The notes under the pieces were generated by a model. It was given only the letters and a program-made list of their open reading frames with translations, made no database searches and was not told the DNA's origin. From positions 896,501 to 960,500 of the forward strand of contig NZ_CP014229.1 of NCBI RefSeq assembly GCF_001553605.1: a DNA stretch of 64,000 nt, given 5' to 3'. This document shows, in pieces, positions 52,535-62,100 of this stretch (positions are counted from its first letter, which is position 1; every line of letters starts with the position of its first letter). The translations under genes were made by a program, and so were the position numbers. This DNA comes from Desulfovibrio fairfieldensis. GTDB lineage: Bacteria; Desulfobacterota; Desulfovibrionia; Desulfovibrionales; Desulfovibrionaceae.

Positions 52535-54313
52535 TTACGCCAACGGTCCGGGCTTTTTGAGATAATTTTCGCGAATGGCTTTGGCGGACCAGTAGGTCAG
52601 GGCCGCCACCAGCCCGGTGGGATTATAGCCCAGGCCCTGCGGAAAAGCGGATGCGCCGGGAACGAAAACATTGTGCACATCCCAGTTCTGCAGAAAGCGG
52701 TTGACGGCGCTGGTATTCGGATCAGTGCCCATGACGGCTCCGCCGTTCAAATGCGTCGTCTGGTATGTGCCGAGATTGAAATGTTCTCCGGGATGTTTGG
52801 GGCTGCCGGTAATGAATTTGGGATGCAGCGCCCTGGCAATGATTTCCAGCTTCTTGAACATGAACTGGTTCATTTTGATGTCGTTGTCCTGCCAGTCAAA
52901 GGTCATGCGCAGGAGAGGCTGGCCATGGACCGATTTGTACGTCGGGTCCAGATCCAGATAGTTGACCCTGTAGGACTGATGCGCGCCGTGCACGTCCATG
53001 GAAAGATGGTGGGTATAGTTTTCCGCCACGTCGGCTTTCCATTTGCTGCCCCAGTTGGGAGTGCCCGGCGCTGTGGGCAGGCCGGAGATCGGCTTTGTTC
53101 CGGCCTGGTTTACCCAGAACGGCGCGCCGCCCACAAAGCCGTACGGGGCGTGGTCGAAGTTGTCGGCGTTGAAGTCGTCTATGGCGACACCCGCGCCGCC
53201 CGCGCCGATAAAGGGATTGGTATGAACATTCTTGTCAAAGAAGGCTTTTATGGTGGTCATGTTCTGATACGAAAAGTTCCGGCCCACGACGCCCGTATTG
53301 GTGGCGGGATCATACGGCTTGCCGATGCCGGACAACAGCATCAGGTGCACGTTATGGAACTGGAAAGCCGAAATGACGACGATATCCGCGGGCTGTTCGA
53401 CCTCGTTGCCCTGTGAGTCCACATAGGTGACGCCCGTGGCCGTTTTTTTGTCTTTGCTGAGGTTGACCTTGAGAACCCAGGAGTCGTTGCGCAGCTCGAA
53501 CCCCGGTTCCCGGCGCAACGCGGGCAGGATGTTCACATTGGGAGACGCCTTGGAGTACATGTAACAGGCGTACCCGCTGCAAAAGCCGCAGAAATTGCAC
53601 GGCCCCATCTGGGCGCCGTAGGTATTGGTATAGGTTTGCGAGGTGTTGGCCGAAGGCAGGTCATAGGGGTGAAAGCCGGCGGATTCAGCCGCCTTGTAAT
53701 AGAGCCGGGCCGAATAGGTGCGCTTTTGCGCCGGGAGCGGAAAGGGATTTGAGCGATCCGGAGCGAAGAAGTTGCCGCCCTTGCCCTTGCCGACGATTTT
53801 ACCGTTGACGCTCCAGGCTGTGCCGGATGTTCCGAAGACCTTTTCCGCCTTGTCGAAAAAAGGCTCCAGTTCGTCGTAGGTGACGCCGAAATCCTGAATG
53901 GTCATTCCTTCAGGGATGAAGTCTTTGCCGTAGCGTTCCTCATAATGGCTGCGCATGCGCAATTCCATGGGAGCGACGCGAAAATGGACGCCCGACCAGT
54001 GCAGCCCCGCGCCGCCGGTGCCTGTCCCGGGCAAAAATGCCGCGAGTTTGCGGTACGGCACGGCTGTCTGATCCTTGGCATGCCTGAATGTTACTGTACT
54101 CTTGGAAAGGTTCTGAAATATTTTATGACGAGTGTTGTAGGTCAGCTCGTCAATGCTCTGGGGGTAGGAACCCAGGGGATAGGTATCATGGGCCGGTCCC
54201 CGCTCAAGGGCGACCACGCTCAGTCCGGCTTCGATCAGCTCTTTGGACATAATGGCTCCGGTCCAGCCAAAGCCGATCACAACAGCATCCACTTTTTTCA
54301 TTACTTTTGCCAT
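52535..54313 (-). CDS. GMC oxidoreductase, flavoprotein subunit of a gluconate/fructose-dehydrogenase-like complex
   Basis: This 592-residue FAD enzyme has the dinucleotide loop VVIGFGWTGAIMSKELIEAG, a GTGTGGAGLHWSG block, and C-terminal GGAVMGTDPNTSAVNRFLQ with VPGASAFPQGLGYNPTGLVAALT (GMC active-site region). A Cys motif GPCNFCGFCSGYAC resembles the 3Fe-4S site of fructose and gluconate dehydrogenase large subunits. It starts 3 bases after the small-subunit stop. It oxidises a sugar, sugar acid or alcohol in the periplasm; the substrate is not assignable. Confidence 0.88.
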   Translation of the reverse strand: MAKVMKKVDAVVIGFGWTGAIMSKELIEAGLSVVALERGPAHDTYPLGSYPQSIDELTYNTRHKIFQNLSKSTVTFRHAKDQTAVPYRKLAAFLPGTGTGGAGLHWSGVHFRVAPMELRMRSHYEERYGKDFIPEGMTIQDFGVTYDELEPFFDKAEKVFGTSGTAWSVNGKIVGKGKGGNFFAPDRSNPFPLPAQKRTYSARLYYKAAESAGFHPYDLPSANTSQTYTNTYGAQMGPCNFCGFCSGYACYMYSKASPNVNILPALRREPGFELRNDSWVLKVNLSKDKKTATGVTYVDSQGNEVEQPADIVVISAFQFHNVHLMLLSGIGKPYDPATNTGVVGRNFSYQNMTTIKAFFDKNVHTNPFIGAGGAGVAIDDFNADNFDHAPYGFVGGAPFWVNQAGTKPISGLPTAPGTPNWGSKWKADVAENYTHHLSMDVHGAHQSYRVNYLDLDPTYKSVHGQPLLRMTFDWQDNDIKMNQFMFKKLEIIARALHPKFITGSPKHPGEHFNLGTYQTTHLNGGAVMGTDPNTSAVNRFLQNWDVHNVFVPGASAFPQGLGYNPTGLVAALTYWSAKAIRENYLKKPGPLA

Positions 54314-54316
54314 AAC

Positions 54317-55033
54317 CTACCCCCTTTCTCCGCTGATGGACACCGGCGGGAAAGGATATTTCTCGTTTCTTTCCACCCAATCCATAAAGTCGGCCCTTGC
54401 CCCGGGAAAACCGATGAGCTTCCAGCCGGTCAACCGCTGATTGCCCCCATGAACGGGATCGCTGAAGAAACCTTCGCGGGTGTTCTGGAGCAGGGCGGCA
54501 AAAAAGACGTTGGAAGGCAGTTTTTCAAACTCCGCCTTTCCTGATTCCATCTGCTCAAGCAGGGCATCCTGCTGCGCGGCTGACAGCTTGTTGAAGGGGG
54601 CATTGTGCCTTTTGCGGGCGAAATTGTTCGCTTCCGCAATGCCGAGGCGGTAAATCTCCTGTGGCGTGAGCGGCAGCTGGTAGCCGAGATCCGGGGATGC
54701 ATCCGGCCGGAAGGGGCCCTGCATATACATTTTGGCGCCGACGCCATACGGCGTCTGCATCTGGCGGTCAATAAATTCCGGAACACCGGCTTCCAGCGCG
54801 CCGGGGCCCAGCGTGTCCTCGGGTATAAGCCGAGCGACAGCCGCCTTGATGAATTCAAATTCCTCTTGGTTAAAGAACGTCGGCTGATAGCCGCCCGCGC
54901 TCTCAGCCACGGCCTGCGATGAGGACGCGGCCCTGGCGTCAAGCGCAATGCCGCCAAGCGCCAGAACGGGAGCAACGGCTATGCTCTTTATCAGAAAATC
55001 TCTGCGCGATCTTTCAAGCGTATCTTTCGACAT
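54317..55033 (-). CDS. Gluconate 2-dehydrogenase subunit 3 family protein (Tat-exported)
   Basis: GGAG precedes the ATG at 55033; 238 residues. A twin-arginine signal (RSRRDFLIKSIAVAPVLALGG) leads into the subunit-3 domain (FFNQEEFEFIKAAVARLIPEDTLGPGALEAGVPEFIDRQM, RREGFFSDPVHGGNQRLTGWKLIGFPG-like ending). This small subunit carries the flavoprotein through the Tat route. It is the first gene of the three-gene complex, with a tatA gene 5 kb away. Confidence 0.9.
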   Translation of the reverse strand: MSKDTLERSRRDFLIKSIAVAPVLALGGIALDARAASSSQAVAESAGGYQPTFFNQEEFEFIKAAVARLIPEDTLGPGALEAGVPEFIDRQMQTPYGVGAKMYMQGPFRPDASPDLGYQLPLTPQEIYRLGIAEANNFARKRHNAPFNKLSAAQQDALLEQMESGKAEFEKLPSNVFFAALLQNTREGFFSDPVHGGNQRLTGWKLIGFPGARADFMDWVERNEKYPFPPVSISGERG

Positions 55034-55043
55034 ACATGACTCC

Positions 55044-55066
55044 ATATATTGGGGTTAACGTCACCC
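55044..55066 (-). promoter_or_regulatory. Shared leader motif, copy 2 (dehydrogenase operon)
   Basis: On the minus strand it reads GGGTGACGTTAACCCCAATA then TAT, directly upstream of the ribosome site. It contains a GGGGT/ACCCC dyad (55051-55067). It matches copy 1 at 50833-50856 apart from a few bases and one gap. The rest of the 483-bp divergent gap to 55516 is AT-rich without a supported gene. Confidence 0.45.
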
Positions 55067-55445
55067 CTCGAAAAACAAACCACCTTGCAACAACTCGGAA
55101 CTACGCAATAGAGTTGCGGAGACAGCGCCGCAACCGCGAAGGGCCGGACGCGCATTCTCCTGTCTCTTGCTGATTTTTGGTAGGGAAGGCGTTGAACTTT
55201 AGGCTTGGGGAAATCCGAACAGAGGCTTTTGGAAGGCGTGCCGAGGGATTTTTGAAGTGTGAAGTCCAGACGCTGTAACTACCATAGTACAGCAGCAACG
55301 TATATCGGCTTATGCCTATTCTCTTCATGGTGTCAATCTGGCAACTGATTTTTTTACTAAGATTAAATCCCGTCCGAAGGCGGTAGATATCTTCAAAAAG
55401 CTGCGCAAAAGGGAAAGAACTTTTTACCGTTCCCATCAGGGATGC

Positions 55446-55474
55446 TTGCGTATCGGTCCCATAGAGTATAGAAT
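55446..55474 (+). promoter_or_regulatory. Candidate promoter of the type I secretion operon
   Basis: TTGCGT (55446-55451), 17 bases, then TAGAAT (55469-55474), with about 42 bases to the ATG at 55517. Confidence 0.4.
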
Positions 55475-55516
55475 TTCCTAATGGGGTAGAGGGCAGGGTG
55501 TTTCTATTGAGCGCGC

Positions 55517-57739
55517 ATGAGCCAGACAACAAGTCTCTTGGCTGGGGCTGATCAGGACATCCTGCCCGAAACTATTCCTGAACGCGCGGACCATGTCCCG
55601 CCGTTCGCCCGTTCCTTGGGCACATTGCTGCGTCTTTTGGGCCGTCCCGTCTCCATGCCCTTGCTGCTGAGCGGCATTCTGGGCGGTCCCAGCGTCAACT
55701 CGCCGGAAGCCTGCCTGCGCGCGGCCCGGCGCTGGGGGCTGGACGGCCGCATTGTTCACCGCAAATCCCTGAGTGATATTTCCTCTCTGGTGCTGCCCTG
55801 CATTCTGCTGCTGGCCGGCGGCCGCAGTTGCGTGCTTCTGAGCCGCGACGCGGAGACGGCGGAAGTGGTCCTGCCCGAAGAGGGCGAACATGCCAAGCGC
55901 GTGCCCTTGGCCGACCTTGAGGCGGAATATACGGGCTACACGGCCTTCGGCAGCCTCGCCGGGCGGCTGGACGCCCGCGCCAATCTGCGCCTTCCCGTGA
56001 CCAGGCGCTGGTTCTGGGACGTCATCGCCCATTACCTGCCCCTGTATAAGCACGTCATCATCGCCACCGTGATTATCAACCTGCTGGGCGTGGCCAGTTC
56101 CCTGTTCGCCATGAACGTCTATGACCGGGTGGTGCCCAACCAGGCCGAGGAAACGCTCTGGGTTCTGGCCACGGGCGTACTGTTCGCCTACCTGGTGGAC
56201 TTCATCCTGCGCAATGTGCGCGGCTATTTCGTGGATATGGCGGGACGCAACGCGGACGTGGTGCTTTCCAGCAAGCTGATGAGCAAAGTGCTCAGCCTGC
56301 GCATGGAGGCCAAACCCGATTCCACGGGCGGGCTCGTCAACAATCTGAGCGGGTTCGAGGCCCTGCGGGAATTTTTCAGCTCCGGCAGCCTGGTGGCCCT
56401 CGCGGACATGCCGTTTCTGATCATTTTTCTTTGGCTCATCGCCTTCATCGGAGGGCCGCTTGCCATCGTGCCTCTGGCGGCCGTACCCCTGATGATCGGC
56501 CTCGGGCTGCTGCTGCAACTGGCGGCCCGGCGTTCGGCGGCACAGAATTATCTCTTGAATATGCAGAAGCACGCGCTTCTGGTGGAGATCGTCCACGGCC
56601 TGGAAACCGTCAAGATCACCGGTGCGGAAAGCCGCCTGCTGTATCTCTGGGAGCAGCTTTCGGACATGTCCGCCGAAACCACGCGCCAGTCCCGCCGCTA
56701 TGCCACGCTGACGCTGAGCGTGTCCGGCGGCATCAGCCAGCTGGTTTCCGTGGGGGTCATCGTCTGGGGCGTGTATCTGATTATAGCCGGTTCCCTGACC
56801 ATGGGCGGGCTCATCGCCTGTAATATCCTCGCGGGCAGGGCCATGGCTCCGCTCATGCAGCTGGCGGGCATGATTTCGCGCCTGCAGCAGTCGCGCCTGT
56901 CCCTGAGCGCCCTGAATGCCATCATGGAACTGCCCACTGAGGACGACGGGGACGAGGAGCATGTGGACTTCGGCCTGTTGCAGCCTGCCTTTTCCTTTGA
57001 AAACGCGGAATTCAGCTATCCCAACGCCAAGAAAAAGGCGCTTGAGGGTATTTCCTTCAGCATCCGGCCCCACGAGAAGGTGGGCATTGTCGGCAGAATG
57101 GGGTCGGGCAAGTCCACCCTGGGCCGCCTCATGGCCGGGCTCTACGCGCCCCAGGCCGGAACGGTGCGTTACGGCGGCGTGGACATCCGCCAGATGGACC
57201 CGGCCAACCTGCGGGGGCGCATCGGTTTTCTGCCCCAGGATGTGACGCTTTTTTACGGCAATATCCGCGATAATATCGCCCTCGACGATCCCGGCATTGA
57301 GGATCAGATGGTGCTGCGGGCCGCGTATCTGGCCGGAGCTTCGGATTTCATCCGCGCCCTGCCCGGCGGCCTGGGGGCCCAGGTCGGGGAACGGGGCATG
57401 TCCCTTTCCGGCGGGCAGCGCCAGTCCGTGGCTCTGGCCAGGGCCCTGCTGCATGATCCGGAAGTGCTGATTCTCGACGAGCCCACCAGCAATATGGACA
57501 AGGGCACGGAACGGCTGATCCGGGACCGCCTGGCGAAAATCACAGCCAACAAGACCCTGGTGCTCATTACCCACCGGCCCGGCCTGTTGGACCTGGTGGA
57601 CAGGCTGATCGTCGTTGAAGACGGCAAAATTATCGCCGACGGGCCCCGGGAGGCTGTTTTGCGCGCCCTGAACGGGCCGCCGTCCGTCCCGAAGCCGGAA
57701 AGCGGGCAGCTTTCCCCGGCCGCCGGAGGCCAGGCATGA
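55517..57739 (+). CDS. Type I secretion ABC transporter, LapB-like
   Basis: This 740-residue protein has an N-terminal C39-like domain (residues about 30-150) that lacks the catalytic Cys of true C39 peptidases, as in RTX/LapB transporters. A six-helix ABC membrane domain (IIINLLGVASSLFAMNVYDRVVPN) and a C-terminal ATPase follow: Walker A GRMGSGKSTLGRL, signature LSGGQRQSVALARALL, Walker B VLILDEPTSNMD. It should export the adhesin encoded two genes downstream. The ribosome site is weak (TTGAG). Confidence 0.92.
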   Translation: MSQTTSLLAGADQDILPETIPERADHVPPFARSLGTLLRLLGRPVSMPLLLSGILGGPSVNSPEACLRAARRWGLDGRIVHRKSLSDISSLVLPCILLLAGGRSCVLLSRDAETAEVVLPEEGEHAKRVPLADLEAEYTGYTAFGSLAGRLDARANLRLPVTRRWFWDVIAHYLPLYKHVIIATVIINLLGVASSLFAMNVYDRVVPNQAEETLWVLATGVLFAYLVDFILRNVRGYFVDMAGRNADVVLSSKLMSKVLSLRMEAKPDSTGGLVNNLSGFEALREFFSSGSLVALADMPFLIIFLWLIAFIGGPLAIVPLAAVPLMIGLGLLLQLAARRSAAQNYLLNMQKHALLVEIVHGLETVKITGAESRLLYLWEQLSDMSAETTRQSRRYATLTLSVSGGISQLVSVGVIVWGVYLIIAGSLTMGGLIACNILAGRAMAPLMQLAGMISRLQQSRLSLSALNAIMELPTEDDGDEEHVDFGLLQPAFSFENAEFSYPNAKKKALEGISFSIRPHEKVGIVGRMGSGKSTLGRLMAGLYAPQAGTVRYGGVDIRQMDPANLRGRIGFLPQDVTLFYGNIRDNIALDDPGIEDQMVLRAAYLAGASDFIRALPGGLGAQVGERGMSLSGGQRQSVALARALLHDPEVLILDEPTSNMDKGTERLIRDRLAKITANKTLVLITHRPGLLDLVDRLIVVEDGKIIADGPREAVLRALNGPPSVPKPESGQLSPAAGGQA

Positions 57740-59094
57740 AAAAACTCCTGCACTCTTTCCGAAGCCGGACGGACCAGGGCGGCAAACAGGAAGACCTGCC
57801 CTATATGAACCGGGTGGACGCGGCCCTGCAGCGCCGGGGCGGAATCGGAGCGGTTTTTCTTTCGCTGGGCACTGTGGGTTTGGTTGCGCTTCTGGTTGCC
57901 TGGGCGGCCTGGGCGGAACTGGACGAGGTGACGCACGGCCAGGGGCAGGTGGTGGCAGCGCAGCGCACCCAGGTCATTCAGAACCTGGAAGGCGGCATCC
58001 TGCGCGAGATACTGGTCAGGGAAGGCGATGTGGTGGAGAAAAACCAGCTCCTGGCCCGTCTGGACAACCTGGGCGCGGCCAGCCAGTACCGCGACGCCAT
58101 GAACAAAGCCCTTGAAAATCAGGTGGCCCTGGTCCGTCTGGAAGCTGAAAAAAACGGAACAGAACCTGTGTTCAGCGCGGAACTGAGGGAAAAAGCGCCG
58201 CAGATTGTGACCGACCAGGAAGAAATGTTCCAGACCCGCCGCGACAAGTCCACTTCGGAAACGCAATTGCTCGAGTCACAGTACAAGCAGCGCCTGGAAG
58301 ACGTGGATGAGCAGCAGGGCCGCAAGGTGCAATTGGAGAAAACCCTGGCTCTGGCCGAAGAGCGCCGCGACATCGCCAAGCCTCTGGTGGATCGTAAGCT
58401 CTTTTCCAAGGTGGATTATCTGGACCTGGAACAGAGGGTGGTGACCTTGGGCGGGGATATCGAAGCTCTTTCCTCCACCATGTCCAAAGCGAAAGAAGCG
58501 GCCGAGGAGGCCCGGCGCAAGCTCGCCCTGCGCAAGGCCGAGATGGAGGCGCAGATTTCCGAGGAAATCAACAAACGCCGCACGGAGCTGACCTCCCTGC
58601 AGGAAGTGCTTTCCGCCGGAGGCGACCGGGTAACGCGCACGGAGCTGCGCTCGCCGGTACGCGGCACGGTCAAGCGGGTGGTTGTCAATACTCTGGGCGG
58701 CGTGGTGCGCCCCGGCGATCCGGTCATGGAAGTGGTGCCTCTGGACGACACGCTGCTGGTGGAGGCGCGCATCCGTCCTGCGGATATTGCCTTTATTCAT
58801 GCCGATCAGAAAGCCATGGTCAAAATTTCGGCCTATGATTTTTCCATTTACGGCGGCCTTGAAGCGCGTGTGGAGCAGATCAGCGCCGACACCATCGAAG
58901 ACAGGAAAGGCGAGTATTACTATCTCGTCAAATTGCGCACGCAAAAGAACGCCATCAACTACCGCAACGAACAGTTGCCGATTATTCCCGGCATGGTGGC
59001 GAGCGTGGATATTATCTCGGGCAAGAAATCCATCCTCGATTATTTGCTGAAACCCATCCTCAAGGCACGTCAGAATGCCCTGAGAGAACGTTAA
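57736..59094 (+). CDS. Type I secretion adaptor (HlyD/LapC family)
   Basis: This 452-residue protein overlaps the ABC gene by ATGA. One N-terminal membrane helix (GAVFLSLGTVGLVALLVAWAAWAEL), a lipoyl half-motif (VIQNLEGGILREILVREGDVVEKNQ), a long coiled coil (residues 120-290), the second lipoyl half (ELRSPVRGTVKRVVVNTLGG), and a beta-barrel C-terminus give the standard HlyD layout. It links the ABC protein to an outer-membrane TolC partner, which is not in this window. Confidence 0.92.
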   Translation: MKKLLHSFRSRTDQGGKQEDLPYMNRVDAALQRRGGIGAVFLSLGTVGLVALLVAWAAWAELDEVTHGQGQVVAAQRTQVIQNLEGGILREILVREGDVVEKNQLLARLDNLGAASQYRDAMNKALENQVALVRLEAEKNGTEPVFSAELREKAPQIVTDQEEMFQTRRDKSTSETQLLESQYKQRLEDVDEQQGRKVQLEKTLALAEERRDIAKPLVDRKLFSKVDYLDLEQRVVTLGGDIEALSSTMSKAKEAAEEARRKLALRKAEMEAQISEEINKRRTELTSLQEVLSAGGDRVTRTELRSPVRGTVKRVVVNTLGGVVRPGDPVMEVVPLDDTLLVEARIRPADIAFIHADQKAMVKISAYDFSIYGGLEARVEQISADTIEDRKGEYYYLVKLRTQKNAINYRNEQLPIIPGMVASVDIISGKKSILDYLLKPILKARQNALRER

Positions 59095-59117
59095 TAATTT
59101 TACCATAAGGCGCTGTC

Positions 59118-62100
59118 ATGCCTACAACACATATATTGCATCTGCCGTCGGCAGGACGTGAAACGGTTCTCGCGGGACTTTCCCCGCAGTCGCGGCTGGT
59201 GCTGGATTTTCCAGCACGCGGGGTTTTCGTGGGCAGGGAAAACAACGATCTGGTTTTCTCCCGTATTGACGGAACCCGGCTCGTGCTCAAGGACTATCAT
59301 GCGCCCCGGAACATGCCCGAGGATGTGCCGCAGAATGCTCCGGCGGACGGCGCGCCGCGCGACGAAGGCCCGCCCGCCGTTGTGGTGGGTGGCCGGGAAA
59401 TGACCCATCAGGCCTTTTTCGACGCGCTGGGCGAGGACGACATGCCGCAAGCTGGCGTGGTCCAGGCCAGAAACAGCGCGTATCACGAATATTCCGAGAG
59501 CGAGCTGAGCAAGGGAATTTCCGAACTCAGCGCCCTCGACAAGCGTGAGGGTGAATCCGACGCGGACAAGACCTTGGGCGGCAGGGAAAACAGGCAGGAC
59601 GAGCTTGCGGCGGAGCGGGCCGGACGGCTTGGCGGCGTGGATGCCCTGGGCAGCGGCTCAAACGGGAGCGGCAGCGTCAGCCCCGGCGGCGGCCAGGGCT
59701 CGGGCGGCAGCGGCAGCGGCGGTTCCGGTAGTGGGGGCGGCAGCGGCGGCACCGGCGGCGGTAACGGTTCAGGCGGAACAGGAGGAAACGGCGGGAGCGG
59801 CAACAGCAATCCCGTCGTGGCCGCAGCTACGGCAAGCATTGCCGAGGATACGGCCAGCGTCAGCGGTAATTTGCCCTCACCCACGGACCCGGATGCCGGG
59901 GATGTCCTGTCGTTCGCTGCCCGGACCAATGCGGCGGGCGTGTATGGTACGCTCAGCCTGGACGCTTCCGGGCACTATACCTACATCCTGAACAATGCCC
60001 TGTCCGCGGTGCAGGGCCTGGGAGTGGGGGAAAGCCTCACCGACACTTTCACCTTTACGGTGTCCGACGGGCACGGCGGCACGGCCGCCAACACCCTGAC
60101 CGTGACCATCAACGGCGCCAATGACGCGCCGGTGCTGGCCGCCACAATCGTGAACGTCGCCGAAGGCAGCGTTACCACCAGCGGCAGCCTGCCCATGCCC
60201 ACGGACGTGGATGCGCACGATGTGGTCAGCTTCACGCCTCTGAGCAATGTGCCCGGCACATACGGCACGTTCAGTGTGGACGCCGACGGTCACTATACCT
60301 ACGTGCAGAATACGTCCCTGCCCGCACTGCAGGGCCTGGGCGCCGGGGAAAGCCTTACCGACAGCTTTACCGTCACAGTATCCGACAATCACGGCGGCTC
60401 TTCTTCCACGGTCATAACCGTGAGAATCAACGGGGCCAATGACGCGCCCATTGTGACTGCCGCCACAGCCGCCATTGTTGAAGATACGGCCGGCGTCAGC
60501 GGCACGCTGCCCGCGCCCGTGGACCCGGATCTGCACGATGTCGCGAGTTTTGTGCCGCAGACAGGCTCGGCCGGGCTCTACGGCACGCTCACGCTGGATG
60601 CCTCGGGCAATTATACCTATACCCTCAATAATGCGCTGCCCGTGGTGCAAGGCCTGGGCGTGGGCGAAAGCCTCACTGATACCTTTACGTTCACGGCGTC
60701 CGACGGTCACGGCGGCACGGCCTCCAGCACCCTGACCGTGACCATCAACGGCAGCAACGACGCGCCTGTGCTGGCCGCCACGGTAGTAGGCGTTGATAAA
60801 GATACTACCGTCACCAACGGCACCTTGCCCATGCCCACGGATGCGGATGTGCACGATACGGTCAGCTTCACGCCATTGACCAATGCGCCGGGCAGCTACG
60901 GCACATTCAGCGTGGACGCCGACGGCAACTATACCTATGTGCTGGACACCTCCCTGCCCGCAGTGCGGGCTTTGGGCCCTGCGGACAGCCTGACCGACAG
61001 CTTTACTGTTACAGTGTCCGACAATCACGGCGGCTCGTCTTCCACTGTTATAACCGTGAGCGTCAACGGCGGCGGCAATGACGCGCCCAGCGTGACCGCC
61101 GCGCTGGCTTCCATTGGCGAAGATACGGCCAGCGTCAGCGGTGTATTGCCCGCGCCCGTGGACCCGGACCTGCATGACGTTGTGACTTTCGTTCCGCAAG
61201 CAAACACGGCCGGGCTTTACGGCACACTCACGCTGGATGCCAGCGGCAACTATACCTACACGCTGAACAATGCGCTGCCCGCGGTGCAGGGCCTGGGCGC
61301 GGGCGAAAGCCTCACCGAGACCTTTACCTTCACGGTATCCGACGGGCGCGGCGGCACGGGCTCCAACACCCTGACCGTGACCATCGACGGCAGTAACGAC
61401 GCGCCTGTCGTCACCGCGGCCACGGCTTCCATTGTTGAGGATACGGCCGGCGTCAGCGGCACGTTGCCCCCGGCGGTTGATCCGGATCTGCACGATGCCG
61501 CGAGCTTTGTGCCGCAGACAAACTCGGCGGGCAGCTACGGCACGCTCACGCTGGATGCCAGCGGCAACTATACCTACACGCTGAACAATGCGCTGCCCGC
61601 GGTGCAGGGCCTGGGCGTGGGAGAAAGTCTCACCGATACATTTACCTTCACGGCATCCGACGGCCACGGCGGCACGGCCTCCAGCACCCTGACCGTGACC
61701 ATCAACGGCAGCAACGACGCGCCGGTGCTGGCCGCCACAACCGTGAACGTCGCCGAAGGCAGCGCCACCACCAGCGGCACACTGCCCATGCCCACGGATG
61801 CGGATGTGCACGATGTGGTCAGCTTCCTGCCTTTGAGCAATGTACCGGGCAACTACGGCACATTCAGCGTGGACGCCGACGGTCATTATACCTATGTGCA
61901 GAATACTTCTCTGCCCGCGCTGCAAGGTCTGGGAGCCGGGGAAAATCTGACCGACACGTTCACGGTCACGGTTTCGGACAATCACGGCGGCTCGTCTTAT
62001 ACTGTTGTGACCGTGAGCATCAACGGCAGCAATGATGCGCCTGTTGTAAGCGCGGCCACGGCCGATATTGCCGAAGATGCGGTCGGCGTCAGCGGTGCGT

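Noticed and set aside
55101-55532. 143-residue minus-strand frame upstream of the secretion operon
   Set aside because: It covers the likely promoter and the start of the ABC gene; no ribosome site or known domain.
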